The notes: generated by a model from the letters alone, not told the origin. Numbered from the stretch's first letter, positions 42,178 through 52,009 are shown. The stretch: 64,000 nt of DNA from Bradyrhizobium sp. CCGB12 (GCF_024199845.1 NZ_JANADO010000001.1:8420001-8484000), one strand, 5' to 3'. Numbers and translations: made by a program.

Positions 42178-43071
42178 TCAGGACGGCCAGCGCTGCGCCT
42201 TGCTCACCACGAAATCGCGGAACACCTGCACGCGCGCGACCGTCTTCAACTCCTCGGGATAGACGAAGTAGGTGTCGAGCTGGATCGAGTCGGACTCGCC
42301 GAACAGCTGCACCAGCTTGCTCTGTTCCTCGACGAGATAATCGGGGAGCGCGGCGATGCCGAGGCCCTGCTGGCAGGCGCGCACGAGGCCGAGGATGTTG
42401 TTGACCTTGAAATAGGCTTCGCGCGGACCGGAGCCGTTGCGCCCGGCTTCGATCAGCCAGTTGCGGTTCTGAAGATGCGGCGCGAAGTTGCCGTCCGAGA
42501 GCGTGATGATGCGGTGGGAGTCGAGCTCCTCCAGCGTGCGCGGCGTGCCGAAGCGCTTGATGTATTCCGGCGAGCAATAGGCATGGAATCCCATCGCGAA
42601 CAATTTACGCTGGATCAGATCCGGCTGCGTCGGCTTGCGGGTGCGGATCGCGACATCGGCCTCGCGCATCGAAAGATCCAGCTCCTCGTCGGTGACGATC
42701 AGCGAGATCCGGATCTCGGGATAGAGCGCCGTGAACTCGCCGAGCCGCGGGATCAGCCAGTTGATGCCGACGCCGGGCGTGGTGGTGATCTTGAGGTCGC
42801 CGCTCGGCCGCTCGCGGCTGTCGGTGAGCTTGGCGCGCGCCGCCTGCAGCTGCATGAACACGTCATGCGCGGTGCGGAACAAGAGGTCGCCCTGCTCGGT
42901 CAGGATCAGGCCGCGGGCATGGCGGTGGAACAGCGAGACCGAGAGTTCCTGCTCCAGCGCCGAGACCTGGCGCGACACCGCCGATTGCGACAGGCCGAGC
43001 TGCTCGCCCGCATGCGTGAAGCTGCCCGCTTCCGCCGCTGCGTGAAACACCTTCAGCTTGTCCCAGTCCAT
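42178..43071 (-). CDS. LysR-family transcriptional regulator
   Basis: The 297-residue protein starts MDWDKLKVFHAAAEAGSFTH, the standard LysR winged-helix (SQSAVSRQVSALEQELSVSL). A typical substrate-binding domain follows (PSGDLKITTTPGVGINWLIP). The start at 43071 gives the normal N-terminus; ATG 43101, five bases after the trxB stop, adds ten residues and would be translationally coupled. It follows trxB on the same strand, an arrangement conserved with lrp upstream in several alphaproteobacteria (knowledge). The effector is unknown. Confidence 0.88.
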   Translation of the reverse strand: MDWDKLKVFHAAAEAGSFTHAGEQLGLSQSAVSRQVSALEQELSVSLFHRHARGLILTEQGDLLFRTAHDVFMQLQAARAKLTDSRERPSGDLKITTTPGVGINWLIPRLGEFTALYPEIRISLIVTDEELDLSMREADVAIRTRKPTQPDLIQRKLFAMGFHAYCSPEYIKRFGTPRTLEELDSHRIITLSDGNFAPHLQNRNWLIEAGRNGSGPREAYFKVNNILGLVRACQQGLGIAALPDYLVEEQSKLVQLFGESDSIQLDTYFVYPEELKTVARVQVFRDFVVSKAQRWPS

Positions 43072-43105
43072 ATCCGTAAATCCGTCGCGTGTTCGAGGCA
43101 TGATT

Positions 43106-44071
43106 CTATTCCGCTGCCGCGCGCTCGCTGGCGCGAAGGGCCAAGAAACGTTCGGCTTCGAGTGCGGCCATGCAGCCGAGGCCTGCGGCCGTCACGGCCT
43201 GGCGATAGGTCTCGTCGGCGACGTCGCCGGCGGCAAACAGGCCGGGCACCGAGGTGGCGGTCGAATTCGGGGCGACCTCGACATAGCCCGACGGTTTGAG
43301 CTTGACCTGGTCCTTGACGAGCTCCGTCGCCGGCGCGTGGCCGATGGCGATGAAGACGCCGTCGGTCTTCACGTCCGTCAGCGCGCCCGTCCTGACGTTC
43401 TTCAGGCGCACATGGGTGACCTTGTTCGGGTTCTCGGTGCCGCAGATCTCGTCGACAGCGGAGTCCCAGACCACCTTGATCTTCGGATGCTTGAACAGGC
43501 GCTCCTGCAGGATGCGCTCGGCGCGGAAGTGATCGCGACGATGCACGATGGTGACCTGCGAGGCATGGTTGGTGAGGTACAGCGCTTCCTCGACCGCGGT
43601 ATTGCCGCCGCCGACCACAACGACGTCCTTGTTGCGGTAGAAGAAGCCGTCGCAGGTGGCACAGGCCGACACGCCGCCGCCCTGGAATTTCGCTTCGGAC
43701 GGCAGCCCGAGCCAGCGCGCTTGCGCGCCCGTGGCGAGGATCACGGTGTCGGCGAGATAGACGTCGCCGCTGTCGCAGGTGAGGCGGAACGGCCGCTGCG
43801 CCGTCTCCAGCTTGGTGACCAGGTCGGAGACGATCTTGGTGCCGACATGGACCGCCTGCTTCTCCATCTGCTCCATCAGCCAGGGGCCTTGGATTACGTC
43901 GGCAAAGCCCGGATAGTTCTCGACGTCGGTGGTGATGGTGAGCTGGCCGCCCGCCTGGATGCCCTGGATCAGGATCGGCTCGAGCATCGCGCGTGCGGCG
44001 TAGATCGCCGCCGTGTAGCCGGCGGGGCCGGAGCCGATGATAACGACCTTTGCATGAACAGGAGCGGACAT
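43106..44071 (-). CDS. trxB: Thioredoxin reductase
   Basis: The 321-residue NADPH-dependent flavoenzyme has the FAD-binding GSGPAGYTAAIYAAR near residue 13, GIQAGGQLTITTDVENYPGF, and the redox-active CATC (Cys137 and Cys140). The NADPH-binding GGGNTAVEEALYL and C-terminal LFAAGDVADETYRQAVTAAG complete the family pattern. It reduces thioredoxin in the cytoplasm. It is divergent from the Lrp-type regulator at 44338; two palindromes lie between them. Confidence 0.95.
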   Translation of the reverse strand: MSAPVHAKVVIIGSGPAGYTAAIYAARAMLEPILIQGIQAGGQLTITTDVENYPGFADVIQGPWLMEQMEKQAVHVGTKIVSDLVTKLETAQRPFRLTCDSGDVYLADTVILATGAQARWLGLPSEAKFQGGGVSACATCDGFFYRNKDVVVVGGGNTAVEEALYLTNHASQVTIVHRRDHFRAERILQERLFKHPKIKVVWDSAVDEICGTENPNKVTHVRLKNVRTGALTDVKTDGVFIAIGHAPATELVKDQVKLKPSGYVEVAPNSTATSVPGLFAAGDVADETYRQAVTAAGLGCMAALEAERFLALRASERAAAE

Positions 44072-44180
44072 TTCGATGGACGCCTTTCACGGGGGATTTG
44101 CAGCGCGGGCGCGGAACGTGCCGGGAGGCCTCGCGGAGGCGCTGAAATATCAGAGCTAATCTAAGCCTTCTGGTGAGCTA

Positions 44181-44193
44181 TGCAAGAATTGCA
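44181..44193. promoter_or_regulatory. Palindrome TGCAA-N3-TTGCA in the trxB-lrp intergenic region
   Basis: A perfect 5-bp inverted repeat with a 3-base spacer lies 110 bases upstream of trxB. Symmetry and position suggest an operator for the adjacent Lrp-type regulator; not proven. Confidence 0.4.
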
Positions 44194-44245
44194 TTCCCTG
44201 TCGGCGGATTTTTCCAACAAGGAACAAAAGTCGATTGCGGTGCAC

Positions 44246-44262
44246 GCGCAATAAAATTGCGC
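44246..44262. promoter_or_regulatory. Palindrome GCGCAAT-N3-ATTGCGC in the trxB-lrp intergenic region
   Basis: A perfect 7-bp inverted repeat with an AAA spacer lies 67 bases (centre to centre) from the TGCAA palindrome. It is likely to overlap the lrp promoter. Confidence 0.45.
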
Positions 44263-44337
44263 TAGGTGCGCGAACTCGGTATGAGGATTGCGAACAAACC
44301 ACCCAATACCGCCGTAAAGGCCAGGAGTTCCAATCAC

Positions 44338-44817
44338 GTGTCGCGGAACCTAGACGAGATCGACCTGAAAATTCTCACCGAGATTCAGGCCGACGGTCGA
44401 ATCACGAATGTCGAACTGGCCAAACGCGTCGGCATCTCGCCGCCCCCCTGCCTGCGCCGGGTCCGGGCGCTGGAGGAGGAGGGCTACATCCACGGCTATC
44501 GCGGCCTCCTGGACGCCCGCAAGCTCGGCTTCGACGTCACCGTGTTCGCGGCCGTGCACCTGTCCAGCCAGGCCGAGGCGGATCTGCGCGCCTTCGAGGA
44601 CTTCGTCCGCGCCGAACCCCTGGTGCGGGAATGCTGGATGCTGTCGGGCGAAGTCGATTTCATCCTCAAATGCGTCGCGCCCGACATGGCGACCTTCCAG
44701 GAATTCGTCACCCACCTGACCGCCGCGCCTCATGTCCGCAACGTGCGCACGTCGCTGGTGCTGCACAATTCGAAATACGAGGCGGCCGTGCCGCTGGATG
44801 TGAAGGGACGGAGGTAG
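44338..44817 (+). CDS. Lrp/AsnC-family transcriptional regulator
   Basis: The 159-residue protein has the typical short HTH (DEIDLKILTEIQADGRITNV, then ELAKRVGISPPPCLRRVRAL) and a C-terminal RAM/AsnC effector domain ending in the LVLHNSKYEAAVPL strand. The start is GTG at 44338, preceded by AGGAG at a 10-base spacing; ATG 44281 would add 19 non-conserved residues. It is divergent from trxB. Amino-acid binding is expected for the family, but the ligand cannot be told. Confidence 0.88.
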   Translation: MSRNLDEIDLKILTEIQADGRITNVELAKRVGISPPPCLRRVRALEEEGYIHGYRGLLDARKLGFDVTVFAAVHLSSQAEADLRAFEDFVRAEPLVRECWMLSGEVDFILKCVAPDMATFQEFVTHLTAAPHVRNVRTSLVLHNSKYEAAVPLDVKGRR

Positions 44818-44841
44818 GTTCGCCAAGCGGCCTATCAGCCC

Positions 44842-44986
44842 CGTCATCCTGAGGTGCGAGGCATCGGGCGCAAAGCGCTCGATGGGGAGCCTCGAAGGAT
44901 GAGCGGCCGAGATGCAGCAACGCGCGGCGACAGTTGGGCCGTCGCTCTTCGAGGCTCGCCGAAGAGGCGAGCACCTCAGGGTGACG
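44842..44986. repeat. Inverted intergenic repeat, CGTCATCCTGAGGTGC family
   Basis: CGTCATCCTGAGGTGCGAGGC and GAGGCGAGCACCTCAGGGTGACG are inverted; inner arms GAGCCTCGAAGGATG and TCTTCGAGGCTC pair too. It fills the lrp-greA gap. Confidence 0.75.
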
Positions 44987-45064
44987 GTGAGGGAGTTCGG
45001 GCGCGCTGCTCCCACGTCGTCATCGTGAAAGCGCGGGCTCCACTCACGCAAGCAACACGCCGAA

Positions 45065-45097
45065 ACAAAAAGGCCGCGCTCAGCGCGGCCTTTTCGA
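45065..45097 (-). terminator. Rho-independent terminator of greA (bidirectional)
   Basis: AAAAAGGCCGCGCT-CA-GCGCGGCCTTTT forms a long stem with T-runs in both orientations, 29 bases after the greA stop. Confidence 0.88.
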
Positions 45098-45125
45098 AAC
45101 GTCATCACACGCAGGCGGCAAATCC

Positions 45126-45599
45126 TTACCGCCACTCCACCTTGGTGATCTCATACGCCTTGGCGCCGCCGGGTGCGTTGACCTCGACGGTTGAACCCTT
45201 CTTCTTGCCGATCAGCGCGCGCGCGAGCGGCGAGGTGATGGAGATGCGGCCCTTCTTGGCGTCGGCCTCGACCTCGCCGACGATCTGCCACACCGTCTTT
45301 TTCTCGGTGTCCTCGTCGACCAGCGTCACGGTGGCGCCGAACTTGATGGTGTCGCCGGAGAGTTTCGAGATATCGATGATGTCGGCGCGCGCGAGCTTGT
45401 CCTCAAGCTCGGCGATACGGCCCTCATTGTGGGACTGCTCTTCCTTCGCGGCATGATACTCCGCGTTCTCCGACAGGTCTCCGTGCGAGCGCGCCTCCGC
45501 GATATGCTCGATGATGCGCGGGCGATCCTCCGACTGGCGCTTCTTCAATTCTTCCCCGAGCGCGACAAAGCCGGCCTGGGTCATCGGAACCTTTTCCAT
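45126..45599 (-). CDS. greA: Transcription elongation factor GreA
   Basis: The 157-residue protein has an N-terminal coiled coil ([20 protein letters not shown]) with the tip motif [15 protein letters not shown] that carries the acidic residues entering the RNA polymerase secondary channel. A C-terminal FKBP-like domain ends with [20 protein letters not shown]. It rescues backtracked polymerase by stimulating transcript cleavage. The ATG at 45599 gives the conserved length. It lies 213 bases downstream of carB on the same strand, a common alphaproteobacterial order. Confidence 0.95.
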   Translation of the reverse strand: MEKVPMTQAGFVALGEELKKRQSEDRPRIIEHIAEARSHGDLSENAEYHAAKEEQSHNEGRIAELEDKLARADIIDISKLSGDTIKFGATVTLVDEDTEKKTVWQIVGEVEADAKKGRISITSPLARALIGKKKGSTVEVNAPGGAKAYEITKVEWR

Positions 45600-45812
45600 C
45601 GTCTCTCTCGTCCTTCGATCGTGCGCCCGAAACGCGGATGGGCGCCGCAACCTTGATTCGTCAGTCTTTCCGGAGCCCCACGCAGGAAGCTGCCGGACGT
45701 TGACAGATATGGGCTTAGCGCCGGAACAGAACACCCACATGGCCGGACAGTTCCTCCGGCCATTGTGGCTTCATTGCCAATCACTTAGCGGAAGCTTCGC
45801 CGCCGCTAGCGA

Positions 45813-48800
45813 TCAGGTTTCCGAAAAGTAGCTCTGCAGGGTACGAACCTCAAGGTCCCCGCCCAAATAGGCGCGGATGCCCTGCGCGGCCGCCACGGCC
45901 CCGGAAAGAGTGGTGTAATACGGCACTTTATGCAAGAGGGCCGCGCGCCGCAGCGAACGGCTGTCGGCGAGCGCCTGCGGGCCTTCGGTGGTGTTGAAGA
46001 CGAGCTGGACGTCGCCATTGGTGATGGCGTCGACGATGTGCGGCCGCCCCTCCAGCACCTTGTTCACCTTCTCGGTCGGGATGCCCTGGTCGGTCAGGAA
46101 GCGTGCCGTGCCCGAGGTCGCCAGCACCTTGAAGCCGAGCGAATGCAATTCGCGAACGGCCTCGGCGATGCGCGTCTTGTCGCTCTCGCGCACCGAGACG
46201 AACACCGTGCCCTTGCGCGGCACGCGCGTGCCGCCGCCGAGTTGGCTCTTGGCGAAAGCCACCGCGAACGAGCCATCGATGCCCATGACCTCGCCGGTCG
46301 AGCGCATCTCGGGGCCAAGCACGGTGTCGACGCCGGGGAAGCGCGCGAACGGGAATACCGATTCCTTGACGCCGACGTGCTTGAGCTGTGCCTTCTTCAA
46401 TTTGAAGTCGGCGAGCTTCTCGCCGGCCATGATGCGCGCGGCGATCTTTGCGACCGGCGTGCCGACCACCTTGGCGACGAAGGGCACCGTGCGCGAGGCG
46501 CGCGGATTGACCTCGAGCACGTAGATCTCGCCGTCCTTGATGGCGTATTGCACGTTCATCAGGCCGACGACGTCGAGGCCGAGCGCGAGTTCGCGGGTCT
46601 GCCGCTCCAGCTCCTCGATCATCGCAGCGTCGAGCGAGTGCGGCGGGAGCGAGCAGGCGCTGTCGCCGGAATGGATGCCGGCTTCCTCGATGTGCTCCAT
46701 GATACCGACGATGAAGGTGTCCTTGCCGTCGCAGAGGCAGTCGACGTCGATCTCGGTCGCGTCGGACAGATAGCGATCGAACAGCAGCGGGTTCTTGCCG
46801 AGCACGGTGTTGATCTGCCCGGTCTTGTCGTTCGGATAGCGCGCCTTGACGTCGGCGGGCACCAGCTCCGGCAGGGTGCCGAGCAGATAGTCGTTGAGCT
46901 GGTTCTCCTCGCGGATGATCTGCATCGCACGGCCGCCGAGCACGTAGGACGGGCGCACCACCAACGGCAGGCCGAGATCGGCGGAGACGAGCCTTGCCTG
47001 CTCGACCGAATAGGCGATGCCGTTCTTCGGCTGCTTGAGGCGCAGCTTGTCGAGCACGCGCTTGAAGCGGTCGCGGTCCTCGGCAAGGTCGATGGCGTCG
47101 GGCGAGGTGCCGAGGATCGGCACCTCGGCGGCTTCCAGCGCGCGCGCCAGCTTCAGCGGGGTCTGGCCGCCGAACTGGACGATCACGCCGTGCAGCGTGC
47201 CCCTGCTGCGCTCCTTGTCGATGATCTCCAGCACGTCCTCGGCGGTGAGCGGCTCGAAATAGAGCCGGTCGGCGGTGTCGTAGTCGGTCGACACCGTTTC
47301 CGGGTTGCAATTGACCATGATGGATTCGTAGCCGGCGTCGTGCAGCGCGAAGCAGGCGTGACAGCAGCAATAGTCGAACTCGATCCCCTGGCCGATGCGG
47401 TTCGGCCCGCCGCCGAGGATGATGACCTTCTTCTTGTCGGATGGCGTGCTCTCGTCCGCTGGCGCGCCCGCAAACAGCGCCTCATAGGTCGAGTACATGT
47501 AGGCGGTGGGGGAGGCGAATTCGGCCGCGCAGGTGTCGATGCGCTTGTAGACGGGGCGGACGCCGAGCGCGTGGCGCTTCGCCGTCACCTCGGCCTCGGT
47601 CGTATGCGCGAGCACGGCAAGCCGCGCGTCCGAGAACCCCATGGCCTTGAGCGTGCGCATGCCGAAGGCATTGCCCGGCAGGCCGTTCTTCCTGACCTTC
47701 TCCTCCATGTCGACGATGCCGCGCATCTCGCCGAGGAACCAGGGGTCGATCTTGCAGGAGTTGAAGATGTCCTCGTTCGACCAGCCGAGCCGCATGGCCT
47801 GCGCGACCTGGAGCAGACGGTTGGGTGTCGGCGTGCCCAGCGCGGCGCGGATCGCATTCTTGTCGTCGTCGCGGCCGAGACCTTCGATCTCGATCTCGTC
47901 GAGGCCGGTCAACCCGGTCTCGAGCCCGCGCAACGCCTTCTGAAGACTTTCCTGGAAGGTGCGGCCGATCGCCATGACTTCGCCGACCGACTTCATCGAC
48001 GTGGTCAGCGTGGTCGAGGCGCCCGGGAATTTCTCGAAGGCGAAACGCGGCACCTTGGTGACGACGTAATCGATGGTCGGCTCGAACGAGGCCGGCGTGG
48101 CGCCGCCGGTGATGTCGTTGGCGATCTCGTCGAGCGTGTAGCCGACCGCGAGCTTGGCGGCGACCTTGGCGATCGGAAAGCCGGTGGCCTTCGACGCCAG
48201 CGCGGAGGAGCGCGACACGCGCGGGTTCATCTCGATCACGACCATGCGGCCGTCCTCGGGATTGACGCCGAATTGTACGTTCGAGCCGCCGGTCTCGACA
48301 CCGATTTCGCGCAGCACCGCCAGCGAGGCGTCGCGCATGATCTGGTATTCCTTGTCGGTCAGCGTCAGTGCCGGCGCCACCGTGATGGAATCGCCGGTGT
48401 GCACGCCCATCGGATCGAGGTTCTCGATCGAGCAGACGATGATGCAATTGTCCTTCTTGTCGCGCACCACCTCCATCTCGTACTCTTTCCAGCCGAGCAC
48501 GGATTCCTCGATCAGCACTTCGTTGGTCGGAGACGCGTCCAGGCCCCGCTCGATGATGTCGAGGAACTCTTCCTTGTTGTAGGCGATGCCGCCGCCGGTG
48601 CCGCCCATCGTGAAGGAGGGGCGGATGATCGCGGGCAGGCCGATCTCGGACAGCGCCATCATGGCCTGGCCGAATGCGTATTCCTGATAGCGCTTGCGGC
48701 GCTCGCTCTCGCCCAGCGTCCACTGCCGGTCGAGCTCTTCGAGAGCCGCGCCCGACAGCTTCGCACGTTCGGCCTGATGTTTGTCGCGGAACGATTTCTT

Positions 48801-49277
48801 CAGCTCGGAGGCGTTGGCGAGCCGCGACTTCGGCGTCTCGAGCCCGATCTTGGTCATGGCCTCGCGGAAGAGCTGGCGGTCTTCCGCCTTGTCGATCGCA
48901 TCCGCGGTGGCGCCGATCATCTCGACGTCGAATTTCTCCAGCGTGCCCTGCCGGCGCAGCGACAGCGCGCAGTTCAGCGCGGTCTGTCCGCCCATGGTCG
49001 GCAGCAGCGCGAAGCCGCCGGGAATGACGTGACGTTCCTTCTCGATGATCTTGGCGACGATCTCGGGCGTAATCGGCTCGATATAGGTCGCATCGGCCAA
49101 TTCCGGGTCGGTCATGATGGTGGCCGGGTTGGAATTGACGAGGACGATGCGATAGCCCTCTTCCTTCAGCGTCTTCACCGCCTGTGTGCCCGAATAGTCG
49201 AATTCGCAGGCCTGGCCGATCACGATGGGACCCGCGCCGATGATCAGGATGGTGGTGATGTCTGTACGTTTGGGCAT
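45813..49277 (-). CDS. carB: Carbamoyl-phosphate synthase large subunit
   Basis: The 1154-residue protein makes carbamoyl phosphate for arginine and pyrimidines. It has two homologous ATP-grasp halves. The first begins [20 protein letters not shown] and has QTALNCAL and [14 protein letters not shown]. The second begins [20 protein letters not shown] and carries QTPLKLAR and [10 protein letters not shown]. The C-terminal allosteric (MGS-like) domain is [19 protein letters not shown] to the end. The ATG at 49277 is the family start. carA is on the same strand but about 6 kb upstream, so the two subunits are separately transcribed. Confidence 0.97.
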   Translation of the reverse strand: MPKRTDITTILIIGAGPIVIGQACEFDYSGTQAVKTLKEEGYRIVLVNSNPATIMTDPELADATYIEPITPEIVAKIIEKERHVIPGGFALLPTMGGQTALNCALSLRRQGTLEKFDVEMIGATADAIDKAEDRQLFREAMTKIGLETPKSRLANASELKKSFRDKHQAERAKLSGAALEELDRQWTLGESERRKRYQEYAFGQAMMALSEIGLPAIIRPSFTMGGTGGGIAYNKEEFLDIIERGLDASPTNEVLIEESVLGWKEYEMEVVRDKKDNCIIVCSIENLDPMGVHTGDSITVAPALTLTDKEYQIMRDASLAVLREIGVETGGSNVQFGVNPEDGRMVVIEMNPRVSRSSALASKATGFPIAKVAAKLAVGYTLDEIANDITGGATPASFEPTIDYVVTKVPRFAFEKFPGASTTLTTSMKSVGEVMAIGRTFQESLQKALRGLETGLTGLDEIEIEGLGRDDDKNAIRAALGTPTPNRLLQVAQAMRLGWSNEDIFNSCKIDPWFLGEMRGIVDMEEKVRKNGLPGNAFGMRTLKAMGFSDARLAVLAHTTEAEVTAKRHALGVRPVYKRIDTCAAEFASPTAYMYSTYEALFAGAPADESTPSDKKKVIILGGGPNRIGQGIEFDYCCCHACFALHDAGYESIMVNCNPETVSTDYDTADRLYFEPLTAEDVLEIIDKERSRGTLHGVIVQFGGQTPLKLARALEAAEVPILGTSPDAIDLAEDRDRFKRVLDKLRLKQPKNGIAYSVEQARLVSADLGLPLVVRPSYVLGGRAMQIIREENQLNDYLLGTLPELVPADVKARYPNDKTGQINTVLGKNPLLFDRYLSDATEIDVDCLCDGKDTFIVGIMEHIEEAGIHSGDSACSLPPHSLDAAMIEELERQTRELALGLDVVGLMNVQYAIKDGEIYVLEVNPRASRTVPFVAKVVGTPVAKIAARIMAGEKLADFKLKKAQLKHVGVKESVFPFARFPGVDTVLGPEMRSTGEVMGIDGSFAVAFAKSQLGGGTRVPRKGTVFVSVRESDKTRIAEAVRELHSLGFKVLATSGTARFLTDQGIPTEKVNKVLEGRPHIVDAITNGDVQLVFNTTEGPQALADSRSLRRAALLHKVPYYTTLSGAVAAAQGIRAYLGGDLEVRTLQSYFSET

Positions 49278-49306
49278 CAACTCTCGCCGGACTGGAATTT
49301 GGGCAC

Positions 49307-49336
49307 AAAAAAAGGGCGCGCTTGCCGCGCGTCCCC
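49307..49336 (-). terminator. Rho-independent terminator upstream of carB
   Basis: On the minus strand GGGACGCGC-GGCAA-GCGCGCCC is followed by TTTTTTT, ending the MFS transcript and insulating carB. Confidence 0.78.
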
Positions 49337-49420
49337 TTGAGCCGAGAGCGCGGGGTCTCCCTCGCGCGCGGGTGGGTCTTAGACCAGTTTTCGGGGCGGC
49401 GAAACCCCGAAAAACGCCCA

Positions 49421-50590
49421 TCAACCGGCAATTTTGACGGGTTTTGGTCGGGTCTGCCAACCCCGGGCAAGATGCACCAGAAGGGAGGCCGCAACGCTCG
49501 TTCCGCCGATCCAGCCGAGGTCGGTCGGCGAGAGGGTGGCCAGCACCGCGCCGCCCAGCGCCCCGCCGATGGCGAAGCCGAGATACATCGCGGAGGCGTT
49601 GAGCGAGAGCGCGATCATCGAGGCCTGCGGCTCGTTTCGGATGATGCTGGCGATCTGGGCCGGATAGAACGCCCAGCCCGAGATGCCCCAGAGGGAGATC
49701 GCGCCCAGCACCGCATAATGCGCCTGCCCGGGCAAAAGCTTCAGGACCAGCGAATGCAGGATCAGCGCACTCGCCATGCCGGCGAGCCCGAGGGCGGCGG
49801 TCGCAAGCGCGCCGAGCCGGTCGGCCAGGACGCCGCCGAGCATGTTGCCGATCGCGGCAGCGCCGCCGAACACCAGCAATGCCAGGCTGATCTGCGCAGC
49901 ATCGAAGCCGAGGCCGCGCAGTGGGATCGCGAAATAGGTGAATACGGTGAAGCCGCCGAGGGCCCATAAGATCGTGATCACAAGCGCGATCAAGACGTTG
50001 CTGTGACGCGCCACCGCCAGCCGCGCGCTGAGCGAGGCCGTGTTGCGCGGCAGGCCGCGTGGCAGGCCGAGCAGCAGGCCGGCGAGCGCAACCATGCTGA
50101 TCAGGGCGACCATCGCGAAGGTCGCGCGCCAGCCCAAGAGGCTGCCGACGAGATTGCCCAGGGGGACCCCGATGACGGTCGCGACGGTGAGGCCCGAGGT
50201 GACCAGGGCCACCGCGCGGCCGCGCCGTTCGGGCGAGGCGACCGCCACGGACACCGCGAGCGCCGTCGGCATGCACAGCCCCGAGCCCAGCGCCATCAGC
50301 ATGCGGGAGGCCAGCAGCAGGCCGTAGTTGGATGCAACCACCGCGGCGAGGTTGCCGGCGATGAAGGTCGACAGCGCCAAAGCCAGCACGGTGCGGCGGT
50401 CGATGTTGTTCAGGGTCACCGCCAGGATCGGCGAGCCTACGGCATAGGTGAGTGCGTAGGCAGTGACCAATTGGCCGGCGGCCGAGACCGAAATCGAGAG
50501 ATCGCTGGCGATCGACGGCAAAAGTCCTGCAATGACAAAGCCTTCCGTGCCGATCGCGAAGGCCGCCAGGGCCAGCCAGAACACGCTCAT
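49421..50590 (-). CDS. MFS transporter, DHA1-like drug/sugar efflux family
   Basis: The 389-residue protein has twelve hydrophobic segments, starting [20 protein letters not shown]. It has [20 protein letters not shown] and [20 protein letters not shown], the AraJ/YdhP-type pattern of DHA1 exporters. The ATG at 50590 has AGGATGG upstream; a start at 50635 would overlap the operator. It is divergent from an ArsR-type repressor with two operator copies between them, so it is probably induced by the repressor's ligand. The exported compound is unknown. Confidence 0.87.
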   Translation of the reverse strand: MSVFWLALAAFAIGTEGFVIAGLLPSIASDLSISVSAAGQLVTAYALTYAVGSPILAVTLNNIDRRTVLALALSTFIAGNLAAVVASNYGLLLASRMLMALGSGLCMPTALAVSVAVASPERRGRAVALVTSGLTVATVIGVPLGNLVGSLLGWRATFAMVALISMVALAGLLLGLPRGLPRNTASLSARLAVARHSNVLIALVITILWALGGFTVFTYFAIPLRGLGFDAAQISLALLVFGGAAAIGNMLGGVLADRLGALATAALGLAGMASALILHSLVLKLLPGQAHYAVLGAISLWGISGWAFYPAQIASIIRNEPQASMIALSLNASAMYLGFAIGGALGGAVLATLSPTDLGWIGGTSVAASLLVHLARGWQTRPKPVKIAG

Positions 50591-50607
50591 TGAAACGCCA
50601 TCCTTTG

Positions 50608-50625
50608 GTTCAACATTTATTGAAC
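50608..50625. promoter_or_regulatory. Operator 1: GTTCAA-N6-TTGAAC
   Basis: A perfect 6-bp inverted repeat with a 6-base AT-rich spacer lies 18 bases upstream of the MFS start codon. An additional TTGAAC half-site follows at 50628-50633. Confidence 0.65.
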
Positions 50626-50655
50626 TATTGAACATAAAGGCCGAGGAGTCAATTG

Positions 50656-50673
50656 GTTCAACAACTATTGAAC
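50656..50673. promoter_or_regulatory. Operator 2: GTTCAA-N6-TTGAAC
   Basis: This is the second copy of the same palindrome, 48 bases from the first (centre to centre), immediately before the ArsR-type regulator gene. The spacing and identical arms support cooperative repression of both divergent genes. Confidence 0.65.
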
Positions 50674-50705
50674 ATTATGACGGCTGGGGTATGATTCGGG
50701 GGATC

Positions 50706-51077
50706 ATGAGCCGCACACCGCTTCACCCGACCCGCGAGCAGATCGAGCTGCCGATGGTCCTGGATTGCCTGAGCGATCCGATTCGTCTGGCGATCGTCTA
50801 TCAGCTCGCGCAGCAAGAACGTGTCAGCAGCGAGCTTTGCTGCGGCGATTTCAGTGATCTCGGCGGCAAGTCCAACCTCGCTTATCACTTTGCCAAACTG
50901 CGCGAATGCGGGCTGATGCAGACCCGCATCGCGGGAACCAACCGGTTCATGAGGCTGCGCCGCGAGGATCTGGACGCGCGGTTCCCGGGCCTACTCGATG
51001 CCGTCATCAGCTCCGCAGCCAGGGATGCCGGCCGGCTTCAGCTATTGCCTGAGTGCGAAGTGGTGAATGTGGATTGA
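50706..51077 (+). CDS. ArsR-like helix-turn-helix regulator
   Basis: The 123-residue winged-helix protein starts with the region LDCLSDPIRLAIVYQLAQQE and contains KSNLAYHFAKLRECGLMQTR as recognition helix and wing, like ArsR-family repressors. CCGD within SSELCCGDFSD occupies the place of metal-binding ELCVCD, but the pattern is altered, so metal sensing is not assured. The ATG at 50706 is used; 50691 is an alternative. It is divergent from the MFS gene, with two operators between them. Confidence 0.85.
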   Translation: MSRTPLHPTREQIELPMVLDCLSDPIRLAIVYQLAQQERVSSELCCGDFSDLGGKSNLAYHFAKLRECGLMQTRIAGTNRFMRLRREDLDARFPGLLDAVISSAARDAGRLQLLPECEVVNVD

Positions 51078-51177
51078 AGGGTGAGGAGCGCGCCCGACTT
51101 CGCCCTTCGGGCTTCGCCGCGGCAGCCTTCGCTACGAAAGGGCTTGCCGAGCCGAAGCTGGCGAAGCCAGCGAAGGC

Positions 51178-51253
51178 TGGAGACCCGGCCTGGATTTGAA
51201 CCAGGATGTAGAGCGTTGCACCGCCCTCGCGTAGACGCTTCCGCCACCGGGCC
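51178..51253 (-). tRNA. tRNA-like sequence with atypical D-arm and anticodon arm (possible pseudo-tRNA)
   Basis: The minus strand forms a 76-base cloverleaf-like sequence. The acceptor 5' GGCCCGG pairs with CCGGGTC, followed by T73 and encoded CCA. The T-arm CCTGG-TTCAAAT-CCAGG is perfect. The D-loop lacks the usual GG pair. The anticodon arm AGGGC...GCTCT pairs only with an 8-base loop (GGTGCAAC), in which T-GCA could be read as a Cys-type GCA anticodon. So it is either a decayed tRNA gene or an unusual tRNA. Confidence 0.55.
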
Positions 51254-51307
51254 GTCGCGATCATGCCTGATCGGGATACCGCAAGCCACCTCGGTGAATT
51301 GTTATGC

Positions 51308-52009
51308 TTAACGAACCAGAGGCGGCCGCGCGACGAAGGTCATCCGCCAGCGATTGTGGCCGATATTGGTGTGCGCGCGCTGGACTGCGAACCCGGCCGC
51401 GGTCAGCTTGGCGGTGATCTCGTCCTCGCTGTAGCGCTGGAGGCCGATGCGCGAGCGCAGCTGGCGATAATCCGAGAGCGCGGTGCTGATCAGCCCGACC
51501 AGCGCGTCTTTCAGGAAGCCGTGCCGCAGGCCGAAGCTGAGCAGCGCCATCACGTCCCTGAACATGCCGACATTGGGCTGGAGGATGTCGCCGAGCACCA
51601 GCTTGCCGGAGGGTTTCAGGATCCGGCGGATGTTGCGGAGGGCGCCATCCAGCTCCTCCGAGGTCATGTATTGCGCGACCGAGTTCATCACGACGAGATC
51701 GATCGACTGGTCCTGCATCTTGCGGACGTCGTCGAGCGAGCGGACGCGGATCTTGGTGTCCGGCGCGAACCGCGCGATCAGTCGGCCGCGCACCCCGGGC
51801 GCCGGCTCAGCCAGGATCAGCTTGCCGCAGGCGGATGCCACCTGGCTCGCCGACAGCGCCTCGCCGCAGGCATAGTCCAGCACCACTGCCTCAGGTGAGG
51901 GGATATAGCCGATGATGTCCCGCGCAATGATCTGGAAGTGCAAGTCGCGATGCAGCTTGCTGACATAGATCGTATGCGTGGAGTCGTAATAATCGATCCA
52001 ATCGTCCAT
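51308..52009 (-). CDS. Class I SAM-dependent methyltransferase
   Basis: The 233-residue protein has motif I VVLDYACGEALSAS, post-I LAEPAP, and LVVMNSVAQYMTSEELDGAL with RILKPSGKLVLGDIL, typical of UbiE/COQ5-like small-molecule methyltransferases. The N-terminus MDDWIDYYDSTHTIYVSKLH includes a short helical lid. The ATG at 52009 is favoured over an upstream start at 52096, which would overlap the dps promoter. It is divergent from dps. Substrate unknown. Confidence 0.8.
   Translation of the reverse strand: MDDWIDYYDSTHTIYVSKLHRDLHFQIIARDIIGYIPSPEAVVLDYACGEALSASQVASACGKLILAEPAPGVRGRLIARFAPDTKIRVRSLDDVRKMQDQSIDLVVMNSVAQYMTSEELDGALRNIRRILKPSGKLVLGDILQPNVGMFRDVMALLSFGLRHGFLKDALVGLISTALSDYRQLRSRIGLQRYSEDEITAKLTAAGFAVQRAHTNIGHNRWRMTFVARPPLVR

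Noticed and set aside
42087..42404. Plus-strand ORF preceded by GGAGGAGGGGG
   Set aside because: The ribosome-binding-site-like run is striking, but the frame runs antisense into LysR with shadow composition; the run is better explained as part of a minus-strand C-rich RNA segment.
42160..44164. Long plus-strand open frames over the LysR and trxB genes
   Set aside because: They are shadows of clear minus-strand genes with complete family motifs.
45930..49340. Plus-strand open frame of 1136 codons antisense to carB
   Set aside because: It is rich in Arg, His, Gly and Asp with no domain pattern, and mirrors the strongly biased codons of carB on the other strand.
51081..51311. Plus-strand ORF containing RPGFEPG
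   Set aside because: This peptide is the usual artefact of reading through the T-arm of a tRNA-like sequence on the opposite strand.
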